NCBI GenBank assembly: GCA_001802645.1
Contig: MGZJ01000013.1
Location: 4,812-68,811 of the forward strand
Reading direction: 5' to 3'
DNA length: 64,000 nt
Source of the DNA: Geobacteraceae bacterium GWC2_53_11
GTDB taxonomy: Bacteria; Desulfobacterota; Desulfuromonadia; Geobacterales; Pseudopelobacteraceae
This document shows, in pieces, positions 33,135-42,353 of the stretch. Each line of letters opens with the position of its first letter. Position 1 is the first letter of the stretch. The notes under the pieces are model-generated. The model was not told the origin of the DNA. It saw only the letters and a program-made list of their open reading frames with translations, and ran no database searches. The position numbers and the translations under genes were made by a program.

Positions 33135-34499
33135 ATGGCACAGATATGTATCTGCGACGACGAGGAAGGAATTCTCAAGTATCTGAAAAAGCTGCTCAAG
33201 GGGCACCAGGTAACGACCTTCAGTCGCGGAGGGGAGTTGCTGGCGCATCTGGAGTCGCCAGCCGGTGAACGGGTGGAACTGCTGCTGCAGGATCTGCGCA
33301 TGCCGGATCTGGACGGCATCCAGATATTGCAGCGGGTCAGGGAGAAACGCCCGGAACTGCCGGTGATCATCATGACCGCCTTTGCCACGGTGGACGACGC
33401 GGTGCGCGCCATCAAGCTCGGCGCCTATGATTACGTGACCAAGCCGTGCCCCAACGAAAAGCTGCTCAGCATGGTGGAAAACGTGCTGCAGATGCGCCGT
33501 CTGGCGGCCGAGAACCGTCGCCTGCGGGAGGAACTGGCCGGAGGCGCACCGGAGCAGATCGTCTTTGCCAGCCCCCGGTTCCGCGAGGTCTATGACTTGA
33601 CCCTCAAGGTGGCGTCCAGCGACGCCAATATTCTCATTCTCGGCGAATCGGGCACCGGCAAGGAGCTGATCGCCAGCGCCCTGCACCATAACAGCCCGCG
33701 CTGCAACCATCCGTTCGTCTCCCTCAACTGCGCCGCCCTGAGCGATACCCTGCTGGAAAGTCAGCTGTTCGGTCATCTGCGTGGTGCCTTCACCGGTGCG
33801 GTGACCAATCAGAAGGGGATGCTAGAGGAGGCTGACGGCGGCACCCTGTTTCTGGATGAGATCGGCGATGTCAGCCCGGCGGTGCAGGCCAAGCTGTTGC
33901 GGGTGATCCAGGAACGCGATTTTATCCCGGTCGGCTCGACCCGCGCCAAAAAGGTGGATGTGCGCTTCGTGGCCGCCACCAACAAGGATTTGCAGCGCGA
34001 GGTATACGAAGGGCGCTTCCGTGAGGATCTGTTCTACCGTCTCAACGTGATCAGCATCAACCTGCCGCCGCTCCGGGATCGCCCCGAAGACATCGAACCG
34101 CTGGCGCGTCACTTCCTGCGCCGCTTTGCCTCGCGCATGGCCAAGGATATCCGTGACATTGCCCCGGAAGGGTTGGCAGCCTTGCACTCCTACGGCTGGC
34201 CCGGCAACGTGCGCGAACTGGAAAACGTCATGGAGCGGGCGGTGATTCTTACCAATGGCAGCGCCATTACCGCTGACGTTATCCCGTTGCAGGCGGGGCG
34301 CAGTGAGGTGCAACCACCGGCAGTTCCGGTGCCGAAGCCGGAGATGGTCCCCCTTGAGGAGATGGAGCGTCAGCATATCGAGGCGGTTCTGAAAGAGAAC
34401 CGTTACAACAAGAGCCGCACGGCCGAGATTCTGGATATCTCACGCCGGACGCTGGACCGCCGCATCGCCGAATTCGGGCTGATGGAGGGTGAACGCTGA
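33135..34499 (+). CDS. Sigma-54-dependent two-component response regulator, module 2
   Basis: 454 residues, same architecture as the regulator at 19105. The receiver domain has D8/D9 and phospho-acceptor D53 (LLQDLRMPD). The AAA+ domain has GESGTGKE, GAFTGA and GGTLFLDEIGD. The C-terminus has a Fis-type helix-turn-helix (SRTAEILDISRRTLDRRI). ATG 33135 follows GGAAGGG; an in-frame GTG two codons earlier is less likely. The stop overlaps the kinase start (TGATG). It presumably binds the TGTGCA repeats upstream and activates fdnG2. Confidence 0.92.
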   Translation: MAQICICDDEEGILKYLKKLLKGHQVTTFSRGGELLAHLESPAGERVELLLQDLRMPDLDGIQILQRVREKRPELPVIIMTAFATVDDAVRAIKLGAYDYVTKPCPNEKLLSMVENVLQMRRLAAENRRLREELAGGAPEQIVFASPRFREVYDLTLKVASSDANILILGESGTGKELIASALHHNSPRCNHPFVSLNCAALSDTLLESQLFGHLRGAFTGAVTNQKGMLEEADGGTLFLDEIGDVSPAVQAKLLRVIQERDFIPVGSTRAKKVDVRFVAATNKDLQREVYEGRFREDLFYRLNVISINLPPLRDRPEDIEPLARHFLRRFASRMAKDIRDIAPEGLAALHSYGWPGNVRELENVMERAVILTNGSAITADVIPLQAGRSEVQPPAVPVPKPEMVPLEEMERQHIEAVLKENRYNKSRTAEILDISRRTLDRRIAEFGLMEGER

Positions 34500-36496
34500 T
34501 GCAGCGCGTTCGCACCTCCATTCGCCGCAAGCTGATCTTCGCTACCCTGACGCCGCTCTGCGTGGCAATTCTGCTCTGCTGGCTGATCGGTTCGCTGCTG
34601 ATTACCGACCGCATCTTCCGCCAGGCCCAGCAGAAGGTAATCGGCGATCTCAAGCTGGCCCGCAAGGTGTATCAGGACGAGGTCAACCATCTGGCCAGCA
34701 TCGTCAGGGTGGCCGGGATGACACCATCCATGGCTGACCACCTCGTGTCAAGCAGTCAGCCGCTGCCGGAAAAGGCCTTGCAGCAGTTGCTGAAGGAAGA
34801 ACAGCTCAGTTTTCTCAACGTCATCGACAACAGCGGCGTTGTCCACTACCGGGCGGCCAATCCGGTGAAGAAGGGTGACCGGCTGGACGGAGATCCGCTA
34901 GTTGCCCGTGCCCTGAAGGGTGAAATGACCGGCGGGGCCCAGATCTACAGCGCGGAACGCCTGGCAGCGGAGAACCGGAGTCTGGCGGAGACGGCGCAGA
35001 CCGCACTGCGGGCGACGCCCCGTGCCCGGACGGTCTCGAACGGGAGTGAACGGCGCGGCTTGATGCTGGTGGCAGTGGCTCCGCTGCTGACGTCGGACGG
35101 GCGGGTGGCCGGTGCGTTGCAGGCGGGATTCATGCTCAACGGGGACAGCCGGGTCGTGGACACCATCACCCGGATTGTCTTCGACAAGGATGGAGGTGCG
35201 GCCACGGTCTTCCTCGGTGACGTGCGTATTGCCACCAATGTGCGTGACTCGTCAGGTGATCGCGCCACCGGCACCCTCATGTCGGACGAGGTCGCCAGGG
35301 TGGTTCTCTCGCAGGGGAAGCTCTGGAGCGACCGGGCGTTCGTGCTGAGCAACTGGTTCATTTCGGCCTATGAGCCGATCAGCGACCCCTCCGGCGCTGT
35401 TATCGGCGCCCTGTACGTCGGTATGCCGGAACAGCCGCTGCTGGATCTGCGCAAGAACCTCAACCTGATCTTTGCCGCTGTTCTGCTGTTTGTGGCTGTG
35501 ATCGGCGTCACCCTCTCCACCTGGATCGGCAGCCGTCTGGCCAGACCGTTGCGCGCCCTGGCCGAGGCAGCTCGGCGTATGGCCAGTGGCGAACGTATCG
35601 AGCCGATTCTGGTCAGGAGCGATGACGAGGTGGGTCTTCTGGCCGACGAATTCAATGCCATGACCCGCGAGGTCAGCACCCTGAATCAGACCCTGGAGCT
35701 AAAGGTCGTGGAGCGTACTCATCAGTTGGAGGAGAAGAGTCAACAGCTGTTGACCGCCCAGAAGGAGCTGGCCAAGTCGGAACGCCTGGCCGGACTGGGG
35801 ATGCTGGCGGCCGGCGTGGCCCATGAGATTAACAACCCGCTCGCGGTGATCCGAGGCAATGCCGAACTGCTGCAGGTTGCCATTGCCGCTGATTCGGAGG
35901 ATCGTGAAGAGGTGGATGCCATCGTGGAGGAGGCGATCCGCATCGGCCGCATCGTCAGCAACCTGCGGGTGTTCTCGCGCGGCGGTATGCAGCGGGTGTC
36001 TCGCTTTTCCCTGGGTGCGTTGCTGGACGGCATTCTTGACCAGATCGGCCACCAGATACCGCTTGAGCGCTACCGGATCGTCAGGGATTATTGGGGAAAG
36101 GATATGATGCTGGAGGGTGATGAGGACCAGTTGCGGCAGGTCTTTACCAACCTGATCGTTAACGGTCTGCAGGCCATGCCGGAAGGCGGGGATCTGGTGG
36201 TGGACGCCGTTTTGGATGCTGCTGCGGAACGGATCTGCGTAACCATATGCGATCAGGGCGGCGGTATCCGGGGGGAGGATATGGGGAGATTGTTCACGCC
36301 GTTCTTCTCCACTAAACCGCAGGGAACCGGCTTGGGGTTGGCGGTTTCCTACGGTATTGTCAGCGACCACGGCGGAGAGATTAATGTCAATAGTTCACCG
36401 GGAAACGGTGCCACGTTCACCGTTCTGCTGCCGATACATCAGGAACAACGGGTCTCAAGTGACGCGGTGCACATCAAGCCCGGTGAAGTTCAATAA
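34499..36496 (+). CDS. Cache-domain sensor histidine kinase, module 2
   Basis: 665 residues: TM1 near residues 15-37, a periplasmic double-Cache-type region (GDPLVARALKGEMTGGAQIY; GALQAGFMLNGDS), TM2 near 320-340, HAMP (LARPLRALAEAA), HisKA with His442 in GVAHEINNP, and HATPase (DQGGGIRGEDMG; GTGLGLAVSYGI). It is clearly paralogous to the kinase at 20491, but the periplasmic part has diverged, which would allow a different ligand or affinity. Confidence 0.92.
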   Translation: MQRVRTSIRRKLIFATLTPLCVAILLCWLIGSLLITDRIFRQAQQKVIGDLKLARKVYQDEVNHLASIVRVAGMTPSMADHLVSSSQPLPEKALQQLLKEEQLSFLNVIDNSGVVHYRAANPVKKGDRLDGDPLVARALKGEMTGGAQIYSAERLAAENRSLAETAQTALRATPRARTVSNGSERRGLMLVAVAPLLTSDGRVAGALQAGFMLNGDSRVVDTITRIVFDKDGGAATVFLGDVRIATNVRDSSGDRATGTLMSDEVARVVLSQGKLWSDRAFVLSNWFISAYEPISDPSGAVIGALYVGMPEQPLLDLRKNLNLIFAAVLLFVAVIGVTLSTWIGSRLARPLRALAEAARRMASGERIEPILVRSDDEVGLLADEFNAMTREVSTLNQTLELKVVERTHQLEEKSQQLLTAQKELAKSERLAGLGMLAAGVAHEINNPLAVIRGNAELLQVAIAADSEDREEVDAIVEEAIRIGRIVSNLRVFSRGGMQRVSRFSLGALLDGILDQIGHQIPLERYRIVRDYWGKDMMLEGDEDQLRQVFTNLIVNGLQAMPEGGDLVVDAVLDAAAERICVTICDQGGGIRGEDMGRLFTPFFSTKPQGTGLGLAVSYGIVSDHGGEINVNSSPGNGATFTVLLPIHQEQRVSSDAVHIKPGEVQ

Positions 36497-36544
36497 ATTG
36501 ATCTGAGTCATGTAAATAAATGGCCGATCTGTCACAGTACAACC

Positions 36545-36889
36545 ATGGAAACGATGACACCACATCAGAGAAAAGATATCAAACTGCTCGGCAAGTTTGT
36601 CGAGGTGTACTGCGCCGGCAAGCATGGTGAGGCAGAACATGCTTCCTTTGAGCTGCCGGAGAACCTGGGCACACGCACACTATGTCCCGATTGTGCCGCG
36701 TTTCTGCAGTATGCCATAACCAGGCGGCTGAAATGCCCGCTGGAAGCGGAAAAGCCGACCTGCAAGCATTGCCGTACCCATTGTTATGCCAAGCCGCAAC
36801 TGGCAAAGGTGAAGGAAATTATGGCGTACTCCGGGCGCACGTTGATGCTGCGGGGCAGGCTTGATTATATCTGGCACTACTTTTTTTAA
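36545..36889 (+). CDS. YgbA family protein (nitrous oxide/nitrosative stress-linked)
   Basis: 114 residues. Conserved cysteines and blocks are RTLCPDCAAFLQYAITRRLKC, KPTCKHCRTHCY and a C-terminal MAYSGRTLMLRGR, matching the YgbA family described as nitrous-oxide-stimulated and NsrR/Fnr-linked in enterobacteria. The biochemical function is uncertain; the cysteines suggest metal binding. The next gene, a two-cluster ferredoxin, follows after 34 bases. TTGATCTGAGTCAT just upstream is a weak match to a Crp/Fnr-type box. Confidence 0.85.
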   Translation: METMTPHQRKDIKLLGKFVEVYCAGKHGEAEHASFELPENLGTRTLCPDCAAFLQYAITRRLKCPLEAEKPTCKHCRTHCYAKPQLAKVKEIMAYSGRTLMLRGRLDYIWHYFF

Positions 36890-36923
36890 CGATACCGAAC
36901 CCAAACTAAAGGAGAAACTACCC

Positions 36924-37673
36924 ATGTTGAGAAAAATCGTAACAATAGATCAGGATAAATGTGACGGCTGCGGACTCTGCGTGCCATCGTGCGCCGAAGG
37001 GGCTATCAAGTTGATTAACGGCAAGGCGGTATTGTCGGCAGATAATCTGTGCGACGGATTGGGAGCCTGCCTGGGCGAGTGCCCCCGTGACGCCATCCAC
37101 ATCGAGGAGCGCGAGGCTGACGAGTTTGATGAAGCGGCCGTGGCCAAACATCTGGCCGCCCAGGGGAAGCCTGCCCCGGTGCACCAGCATGCCGCCCCTG
37201 CTCCGGCAGCCCACCACCATGCCGGCGGCGGCTGCCCCGGTTCCCGTGCCATGAGCTTTGCCCCGCCGCAGACTGAAACAGCAGCCGCCCCGAGCGGCAG
37301 TCGCCAGAGTCAATTGGCCCAGTGGCCGGTGCAGCTACATCTGGTTTCCACTTCAGCTTCCTACTTCCAGGGGGCCGACCTGCTGATCACCGCCGACTGC
37401 GTGCCGGTGGCCTATGCCGGGTATCACGAAGATTTCCTCAAGGGGAAGGCGGTTGTGATGGGATGCCCGAAGCTTGACGACAACAACTTCTACACCCAGA
37501 AGCTGACCGAGTTGTTCACCAAGTCGGACATCAAAAGCATCACCGTATTGAAAATGGAAGTCCCCTGCTGCGGCGGCATCGCCATGGCGGCTCGTCAGGC
37601 GCTGGCCGCCTGCGGCAAACAGATAGAATACAAAGAGGTGACCATCGGGATTCAAGGGCAGATTAAGGGGTAG
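36924..37673 (+). CDS. Ferredoxin-like 4Fe-4S protein with C-terminal cysteine domain
   Basis: 249 residues. The N-terminus holds two 4Fe-4S motifs (CDGCGLCVPSCAEG; CDGLGACLGECPRD). A His/Ala/Pro-rich linker (residues about 85-125) is followed by a domain with ITADCVPVAYAGYH, VVMGCPKLDD and VPCCGGIAMAAR. This arrangement is found in iron-sulfur proteins associated with hybrid-cluster protein and nitrosative stress genes in anaerobes. A role in electron supply is inference, helped by the YgbA neighbour. ATG 36924 has AAAGGAG upstream. The stop codon sits in the edge of a family B repeat. Confidence 0.8.
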   Translation: MLRKIVTIDQDKCDGCGLCVPSCAEGAIKLINGKAVLSADNLCDGLGACLGECPRDAIHIEEREADEFDEAAVAKHLAAQGKPAPVHQHAAPAPAAHHHAGGGCPGSRAMSFAPPQTETAAAPSGSRQSQLAQWPVQLHLVSTSASYFQGADLLITADCVPVAYAGYHEDFLKGKAVVMGCPKLDDNNFYTQKLTELFTKSDIKSITVLKMEVPCCGGIAMAARQALAACGKQIEYKEVTIGIQGQIKG

Positions 37674-37786
37674 TCCCCTCCCCCCTGGCGGGGGAGGGTT
37701 AGGGTGGGGGGGAAGTCGCCATGGAATTACTCCGTGGCATTTTCACCCACCCCCTAGCCCCCTCCCGTCAAGGGAGGGGGGGAACT
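37667..37786. repeat. Family B palindromic repeat, copy 5
   Basis: The left half CCCCCTGGCGGGGGAGGGTT and the right half CCCACCCCCTAGCCCCCTCC plus AAGGGAGGGGG surround a small inner palindrome (GCCATGGAATTACTCCGTGGC). It directly follows, and overlaps the end of, the ferredoxin gene. Confidence 0.7.
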
Positions 37787-37787
37787 C

Positions 37788-37836
37788 AAACGGCCTGCGC
37801 CACACATTTGTGGCGACAGGCCGTTTTGTTTTCTTG
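37788..37836 (+). terminator. Intrinsic terminator after the ferredoxin gene
   Basis: AACGGCCTGCGCCACA pairs with TGTGGCGACAGGCCGTT around a CATT loop and is followed by TTGTTTTC. It lies between the + ferredoxin gene and the converging - GGDEF/EAL gene. Confidence 0.85.
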
Positions 37837-37851
37837 CCGATGGTTCCGTTG

Positions 37852-40800
37852 CTATGTTGAACGATTCAGCCCATGCACGACATCGGGAATCCTGTCCGCC
37901 TCCACCGGACGGGAGTAGAAAAAACCCTGGATATAGGTACAGCCGATCTGTCGTAGGATTTCCAGCTGCTCCTGCTGTTCCACCCCCTCCGCAACTGTCT
38001 GCATGCCCAGGTTGTCGGCGAGGCTGACCACGGATTGCGCAATGGCCCGGTCTCCCGAATTGCGGGCAAGATCCGTGACGAAGGAACGGTCTATCTTGAG
38101 TATGGTTACCGGAAAATTCTTCAGGTAACTCAGGGAGGAGTAGCCGGTGCCGAAATCGTCGATAGATATGCTGCAGCCAAGGGACCGAATCTGATTCAGT
38201 ACCTTCACCGCCTCATCCGGTTTCTCCACCAGGGCGCTTTCGGTCAGCTCCAGCTCCAGATGTTTCGGGTTGATGCCGGTTTCATCGATAATTTTCGAGA
38301 TACGCTCAATCAGGGATGCTGATTTGAATTGCACCGCCGAAAGATTGACGGCCATGGAAAGATGAAGCCCCTGCTGTTGCCAGAGCAGTTGCTGGCGGCA
38401 GGCGGTGCGCAGTACCCATTCGCCGATGGGAATGATCTGGCGGGTTTCTTCCGCCAGCGGGATAAAACGGAGCGGAGATACAAGGCCGAATTCGGGGCTG
38501 TTCCACCGGACCAGCGCCTCGACCCCGACTACCTGGCCGGTGGCGACGGAGACCTTGGGTTGGTAATGCAGCTCCAGTTCATTCTGTTCGAGCAGGCGTC
38601 GCAGCCCGTGTTCCATGGCAATGCGGTCGCTGAGTGTGCTGTTCAGCTCCACCGAGAAGAACCGGAACGTATTTTTCCCCTCTTCCTTGGCGTGATACAG
38701 TGCAATATCGGCATGCTTTTCGAGCGTTTTGCCGTCGTCGCCATCCTTGGGGAAAAACGCAATACCGGCGCTCCCGGTCATAACAATTTCGCTTCCTTCG
38801 AGCTGCAGCGGTTTCGCGATCGCTTCCAGCAGCTTCTGGGCAACCGGCACGGCATCCTCGGCGTGGTGGATATCGTGCAGGATCACGGCAAACTCATCCC
38901 CCCCCATCCGGCAGACAATATCGTCATCACGCAAAATGTTCGTAAAACGGCCGGCCATCTCGCGCAGCAGTTTGTCGCCCGCCGGATGCCCCAGGCTATC
39001 GTTGATATGCTTGAAGCTGTCCAGGTCGATGTAAAGAAGGGCCGCACCGATCTCCTGGCGCCGGCTGCGTTTCAGGGCCAGTTCCAGACGGTCCTGCATC
39101 ATCCGGCGGTTGGGAAGGTCGGTCAGCGGATCATAATACGCCAGCCGCTCGATGGTCGCCTCGGCGTTCTTGCGCTCGTTGATATCCTCCACATTGGCGA
39201 TGAAGTGGGTAATCTCGCCGTCGTCGTTGTACAGCGGACTTATCGATGTAATTGACCAGTAGACCTCGCCGTTCTTGCGCCGGTTGAGGAGTTCTCCCCG
39301 CCATTCCTTGCCGCTCAGGATGGTGTGCCACAGGTTGTCGAAAACTTCACGGGGGGTCGAATCCGACTTGAGAATGCGCGGGTTCTTGCCGATCGCCTCT
39401 TCCGGGGAATAGCCGGTCAATTGGCAGAACTTCCGGTTAACGTATTCGATCGTGCCCTGCTTGTCAGAGATCAATACCGCACTGGCACTGTTCTCGATGC
39501 CGTGGGTCAGTTTGCGCAGATATTCCTCGCTCCGTTTGCGCTCGGAAATGTCGCGGATTGATTCGATCGCCCCGATCCGCTGGCCTGAAATGTTGTAGAG
39601 CGGCACGCCGGTCGCCCAGACATAGGAGCCTTCGCCACCATTCAAAGCCGGACAGAACGCCTCGGCATCCAGGATCTCGCCGTCCCGGCGGATGTTGGCA
39701 TACTTGGCCGCCAGCTCCGCATCGTCCACATCGAACAGGTCCAGCAGGTTTTTTCTCCGGTTGCCGTAGAACGGGATAGTGTACTCATTGTCTCCCTTGC
39801 CGATCATCTCTTCCTTGGGAACTCCGGACATCTTCTCCATGGCCCGGTTCCAGATGACCACTTTTTTGTCCTGATCAATGACAAAGGTGGCATCCGGAAG
39901 GAAATCGATGATTTCCATCAGCTGCTGTCGTGTGTCACGAACCGCATTTTGCGCCAGAGATGCCTGGAGCTGCTGTCTGCGCTGGTACAGCTGAAATCCT
40001 GCCAGAGCAGCTGCGGCGACCACCATGATGACGGCAAAGGTGCAGGTCTGGCGCCAGGCGTGGGAACGCCAGGAGCTGAACATGGCGGACAGATCACGGC
40101 TGGCCGCCACCACCAGTGGTTTGTCCATGTTCAGGTCCGGGGGGCGGATGGTATGCTGGGCCATCAGCCGCTGCTCTCCGGTGGCGAAGACCGTGCCTGA
40201 CATGATGCTTTCCCTGCTGTTCCCTTCCATGTGACGGGTGAAGAACGATCCGGGTTTGTCAATGTTCTTTCCCCGTTGTCCCTCCCGCTCAGGAACGATC
40301 AGAAACTGTATGCCGTCGCCATGGGCAATGGCCGACCACATATCCGGCGTGTAATTGACCGAATCGAGGACGGTCTTGAAGTATTCGGGATCGAGGGTCG
40401 CCACGGTGATGCCGGCAAATTCGCCATGAGCATCGCGAATGACCCGCACCAGGCTTATGCCCCAGGCGCCGAGAAGGGTCTTGAAGGGGGATGATACAAT
40501 AAGCTGAAAGGGGTCCGGTTTTTTCAGGGCCGTTTGGTAATATTCGCGTTGGCTGATATCGCTGCCCAGAAGCTGCTTCCAGTTGGCAAGGCGGATGGTG
40601 CCGCCGGCATCCGCCACAAGGAGCGTCCGGACGCCCGGCATGGCAGCTGTCAGAACTTCCAGCCGGTGATTGGTCATGGCTTCTGGCCAGCGTTTGGCAG
40701 GGATGTAGGCCAGGTCATCCCGGATGCCCTGCAGCACCCGGTTGGTTCCCTGCAACTGGAAGCTCAGGTTGACATCGATGACGCGCGCCTGGGCTGCGAG

Positions 40801-40944
40801 GCGCTGTTCTTCACCGGTTCTGATGTCTTGATAGTTTTTATACAGGTTGTGAATAACGGCGCCGGCCAAGAGCGTCAGCGCCAGGAGAAGCATCCCCCAC
40901 TGTCTGGCAAATCGGTATGTTGTATGCGAGATATTATCCTGCAT
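37852..40944 (-). CDS. Cache-PAS-PAS-GGDEF-EAL cyclic-di-GMP signalling protein
   Basis: 1030 residues. TM1 about 16-36, a periplasmic double-Cache region to about 300, TM2 near 310, two PAS domains (IDFLPDATFVIDQDKKVVIW; NSASAVLISDKQGTIEYVNR), then GGDEF (DPLTDLPNRR; RMGGDEFAV, motif intact) and EAL (GVEALVRW; DDFGTGYSS, catalytic motifs intact). Both cyclase and phosphodiesterase activity are possible. A 54-aa membrane protein gene overlaps its 5' end. The PAS domains point to redox or small-molecule sensing. Confidence 0.93.
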   Translation of the reverse strand: MQDNISHTTYRFARQWGMLLLALTLLAGAVIHNLYKNYQDIRTGEEQRLAAQARVIDVNLSFQLQGTNRVLQGIRDDLAYIPAKRWPEAMTNHRLEVLTAAMPGVRTLLVADAGGTIRLANWKQLLGSDISQREYYQTALKKPDPFQLIVSSPFKTLLGAWGISLVRVIRDAHGEFAGITVATLDPEYFKTVLDSVNYTPDMWSAIAHGDGIQFLIVPEREGQRGKNIDKPGSFFTRHMEGNSRESIMSGTVFATGEQRLMAQHTIRPPDLNMDKPLVVAASRDLSAMFSSWRSHAWRQTCTFAVIMVVAAAALAGFQLYQRRQQLQASLAQNAVRDTRQQLMEIIDFLPDATFVIDQDKKVVIWNRAMEKMSGVPKEEMIGKGDNEYTIPFYGNRRKNLLDLFDVDDAELAAKYANIRRDGEILDAEAFCPALNGGEGSYVWATGVPLYNISGQRIGAIESIRDISERKRSEEYLRKLTHGIENSASAVLISDKQGTIEYVNRKFCQLTGYSPEEAIGKNPRILKSDSTPREVFDNLWHTILSGKEWRGELLNRRKNGEVYWSITSISPLYNDDGEITHFIANVEDINERKNAEATIERLAYYDPLTDLPNRRMMQDRLELALKRSRRQEIGAALLYIDLDSFKHINDSLGHPAGDKLLREMAGRFTNILRDDDIVCRMGGDEFAVILHDIHHAEDAVPVAQKLLEAIAKPLQLEGSEIVMTGSAGIAFFPKDGDDGKTLEKHADIALYHAKEEGKNTFRFFSVELNSTLSDRIAMEHGLRRLLEQNELELHYQPKVSVATGQVVGVEALVRWNSPEFGLVSPLRFIPLAEETRQIIPIGEWVLRTACRQQLLWQQQGLHLSMAVNLSAVQFKSASLIERISKIIDETGINPKHLELELTESALVEKPDEAVKVLNQIRSLGCSISIDDFGTGYSSLSYLKNFPVTILKIDRSFVTDLARNSGDRAIAQSVVSLADNLGMQTVAEGVEQQEQLEILRQIGCTYIQGFFYSRPVEADRIPDVVHGLNRST

Positions 40945-41098
40945 TGCGGCGTAACCGTAGTACGAACAGATAGGTTATCAGCAGAAAGGGAAACGTCGAG
41001 AAGGAAGCGGCCAGGTTGCCCGCGAAGAGCTGCCAGGTTGCGAAGACTACCAGTCCGATGACGAAGAAAAGAAGCAAGATCAAGCCGAGTTTGTTCAT
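40934..41098 (-). CDS. 54-residue two-helix membrane protein upstream of the GGDEF-EAL gene
   Basis: The small frame begins MNKLGLILLLFFVIGLVVF and continues with a second hydrophobic stretch (FSTFPFLLITYLFVLRLRR) ending in basic residues, suggesting an N-out/C-in or hairpin topology with the positive tail in the cytoplasm. Its last codons overlap the start of the GGDEF-EAL gene by 11 bases, implying coupled translation. The RBS (ACGGACTCT) is weak. I do not recognise a family. The hydrophobic, uninterrupted composition and tight coupling argue that it is real. Confidence 0.6.
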   Translation of the reverse strand: MNKLGLILLLFFVIGLVVFATWQLFAGNLAASFSTFPFLLITYLFVLRLRRNAG

Positions 41099-41228
41099 AG
41101 AGTCCGTTGGTGCGGCGACGAAGAGTTTGTATGCCGCATTGTCGATGAGATATCGGGCAAGTGTAGTACACAGTTTCTTGAACGCAAAGTAATAAACTTC
41201 ACAGGAGAAACATTCCCTGACGGACTGT

Positions 41229-41531
41229 TCAGGTGTCGGAGCAGAAGAAACGGCGACAGATGTCGGGACGGGATTCGTAGATACTGCATCGGCCTTCGGT
41301 CAGGAATTCGCAGCCGTAGTCGATTTCCAGCTTGTGCGGGCCGTAGAGCGACAGCTGCAGGCGTTTGGCTCCCAGGGCTTCAAGCCGCTCGTATTCGTCC
41401 CAGCTGAGTTCGACAGCGGCAAAGGAGCTGCAGCAGACGCCGCCGCACTCCCGGCAGCGGTCATCGCCGTCGCGGGGTGAATCAAGAAGGATGCCGTGGT
41501 AACGTTTCTTGCGGAGGGAAGGGAAGAGCAT
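41229..41531 (-). CDS. YkgJ-family cysteine cluster protein
   Basis: 100 residues with the YkgJ zinc/iron-chelating cysteine pattern: DRCRECGGVCCSSF near the N-terminus, CEFLTEGRCSIYESRPDICRRFFC at the end in separated ligands. These small proteins are common and of unknown function, thought to bind Zn or Fe-S. It stands alone, reading away from the cyclic-nucleotide-binding gene. ATG at 41531. Confidence 0.85.
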   Translation of the reverse strand: MLFPSLRKKRYHGILLDSPRDGDDRCRECGGVCCSSFAAVELSWDEYERLEALGAKRLQLSLYGPHKLEIDYGCEFLTEGRCSIYESRPDICRRFFCSDT

Positions 41532-41640
41532 CGTGTCTCTCCTTCATCGCAGCCGGTGCCATTCCGCTGCGGTTGTACGCAGATAATCAGCAGTCACCAG
41601 TATACCAATTGCTTATGGCAATTCAACCATTTAGTTGTGT

Positions 41641-42153
41641 TCAGCTCTCCAGATATTCTGCCAGAACGCCGCTGGTTCTTCGGAGCCGTTGGCTGAGAAT
41701 GCAGGCAATCCTGATAACCAGCTTACCCCACAGGCGCGGGTATTCATCGGCAAGCTTCTCAAAACCATCCGAGGTTAGTACCAGGAGCTCTACCGGCGCG
41801 TGCGCCCTGGCCGTGGCGGAGCGGGGTTCGCCGTCAATGAGCGACATCTCCCCAAGCGAATTTCCCGGTCCGACGGAAGCGATGATCTTCGGCTTGTGAC
41901 CCAGATCCTCCTTGATGATATCCACCCGCCCGCGGCAGACAATGCTCAAAAAAGCCGCAGTCTCCCCCTGTCGGCAGATAACGCTTTCAGCGGCTATGCT
42001 GTAGGCTTCCATAAAACCGGCCAGCGACAGTATCTCGCTCCATTCGAGCCCTTTTCCGAACTGGGTTTTTTCAAGCATTTCCGCTCTGCGCTGCACCGAC
42101 AGAATTATCTGCTCGAATCCATCGGCTGAAAACGGAGTGGTGTCACGGGACAT
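41641..42153 (-). CDS. Cyclic-nucleotide-binding-domain protein
   Basis: 170 residues. The cNMP-binding fold spans roughly residues 35-150 (ESVICRQGETAAFLSIVCRGRVDII; GPGNSLGEMSLIDGEPRSATARA, the phosphate-binding cassette with the conserved Glu and Arg). No helix-turn-helix follows; the C-terminus is a helix (LWGKLVIRIACILSQRL). It therefore looks like a stand-alone sensor rather than a Crp-type transcription factor. The start at 42153 follows AAGGAGC; a longer frame to 42363 lacks an RBS. Confidence 0.88.
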   Translation of the reverse strand: MSRDTTPFSADGFEQIILSVQRRAEMLEKTQFGKGLEWSEILSLAGFMEAYSIAAESVICRQGETAAFLSIVCRGRVDIIKEDLGHKPKIIASVGPGNSLGEMSLIDGEPRSATARAHAPVELLVLTSDGFEKLADEYPRLWGKLVIRIACILSQRLRRTSGVLAEYLES

Positions 42154-42353
42154 GCATTGCTCCTTGTATCGTTTGTTGGCTGAGTTATTATAGTAGCTGT
42201 GGTGCCAGGAATTGCAAGGTTCGTCGATGCGCTGCTCAAAACAGTCCTGCACCGGATGTGAAATCTCCGTTAATGTCGGGTTGTTTCTATGGTACAACTT
42301 TGAAAAATCAGTACGTTTTGTAACACAAGGCTGTTCATACGGGAGGAGAGGGT

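Noticed and set aside
36498-36520. Fnr/Crp box TTGATCTGAGTCAT upstream of ygbA
   Set aside because: Only one half matches well; kept as a remark, not a feature.
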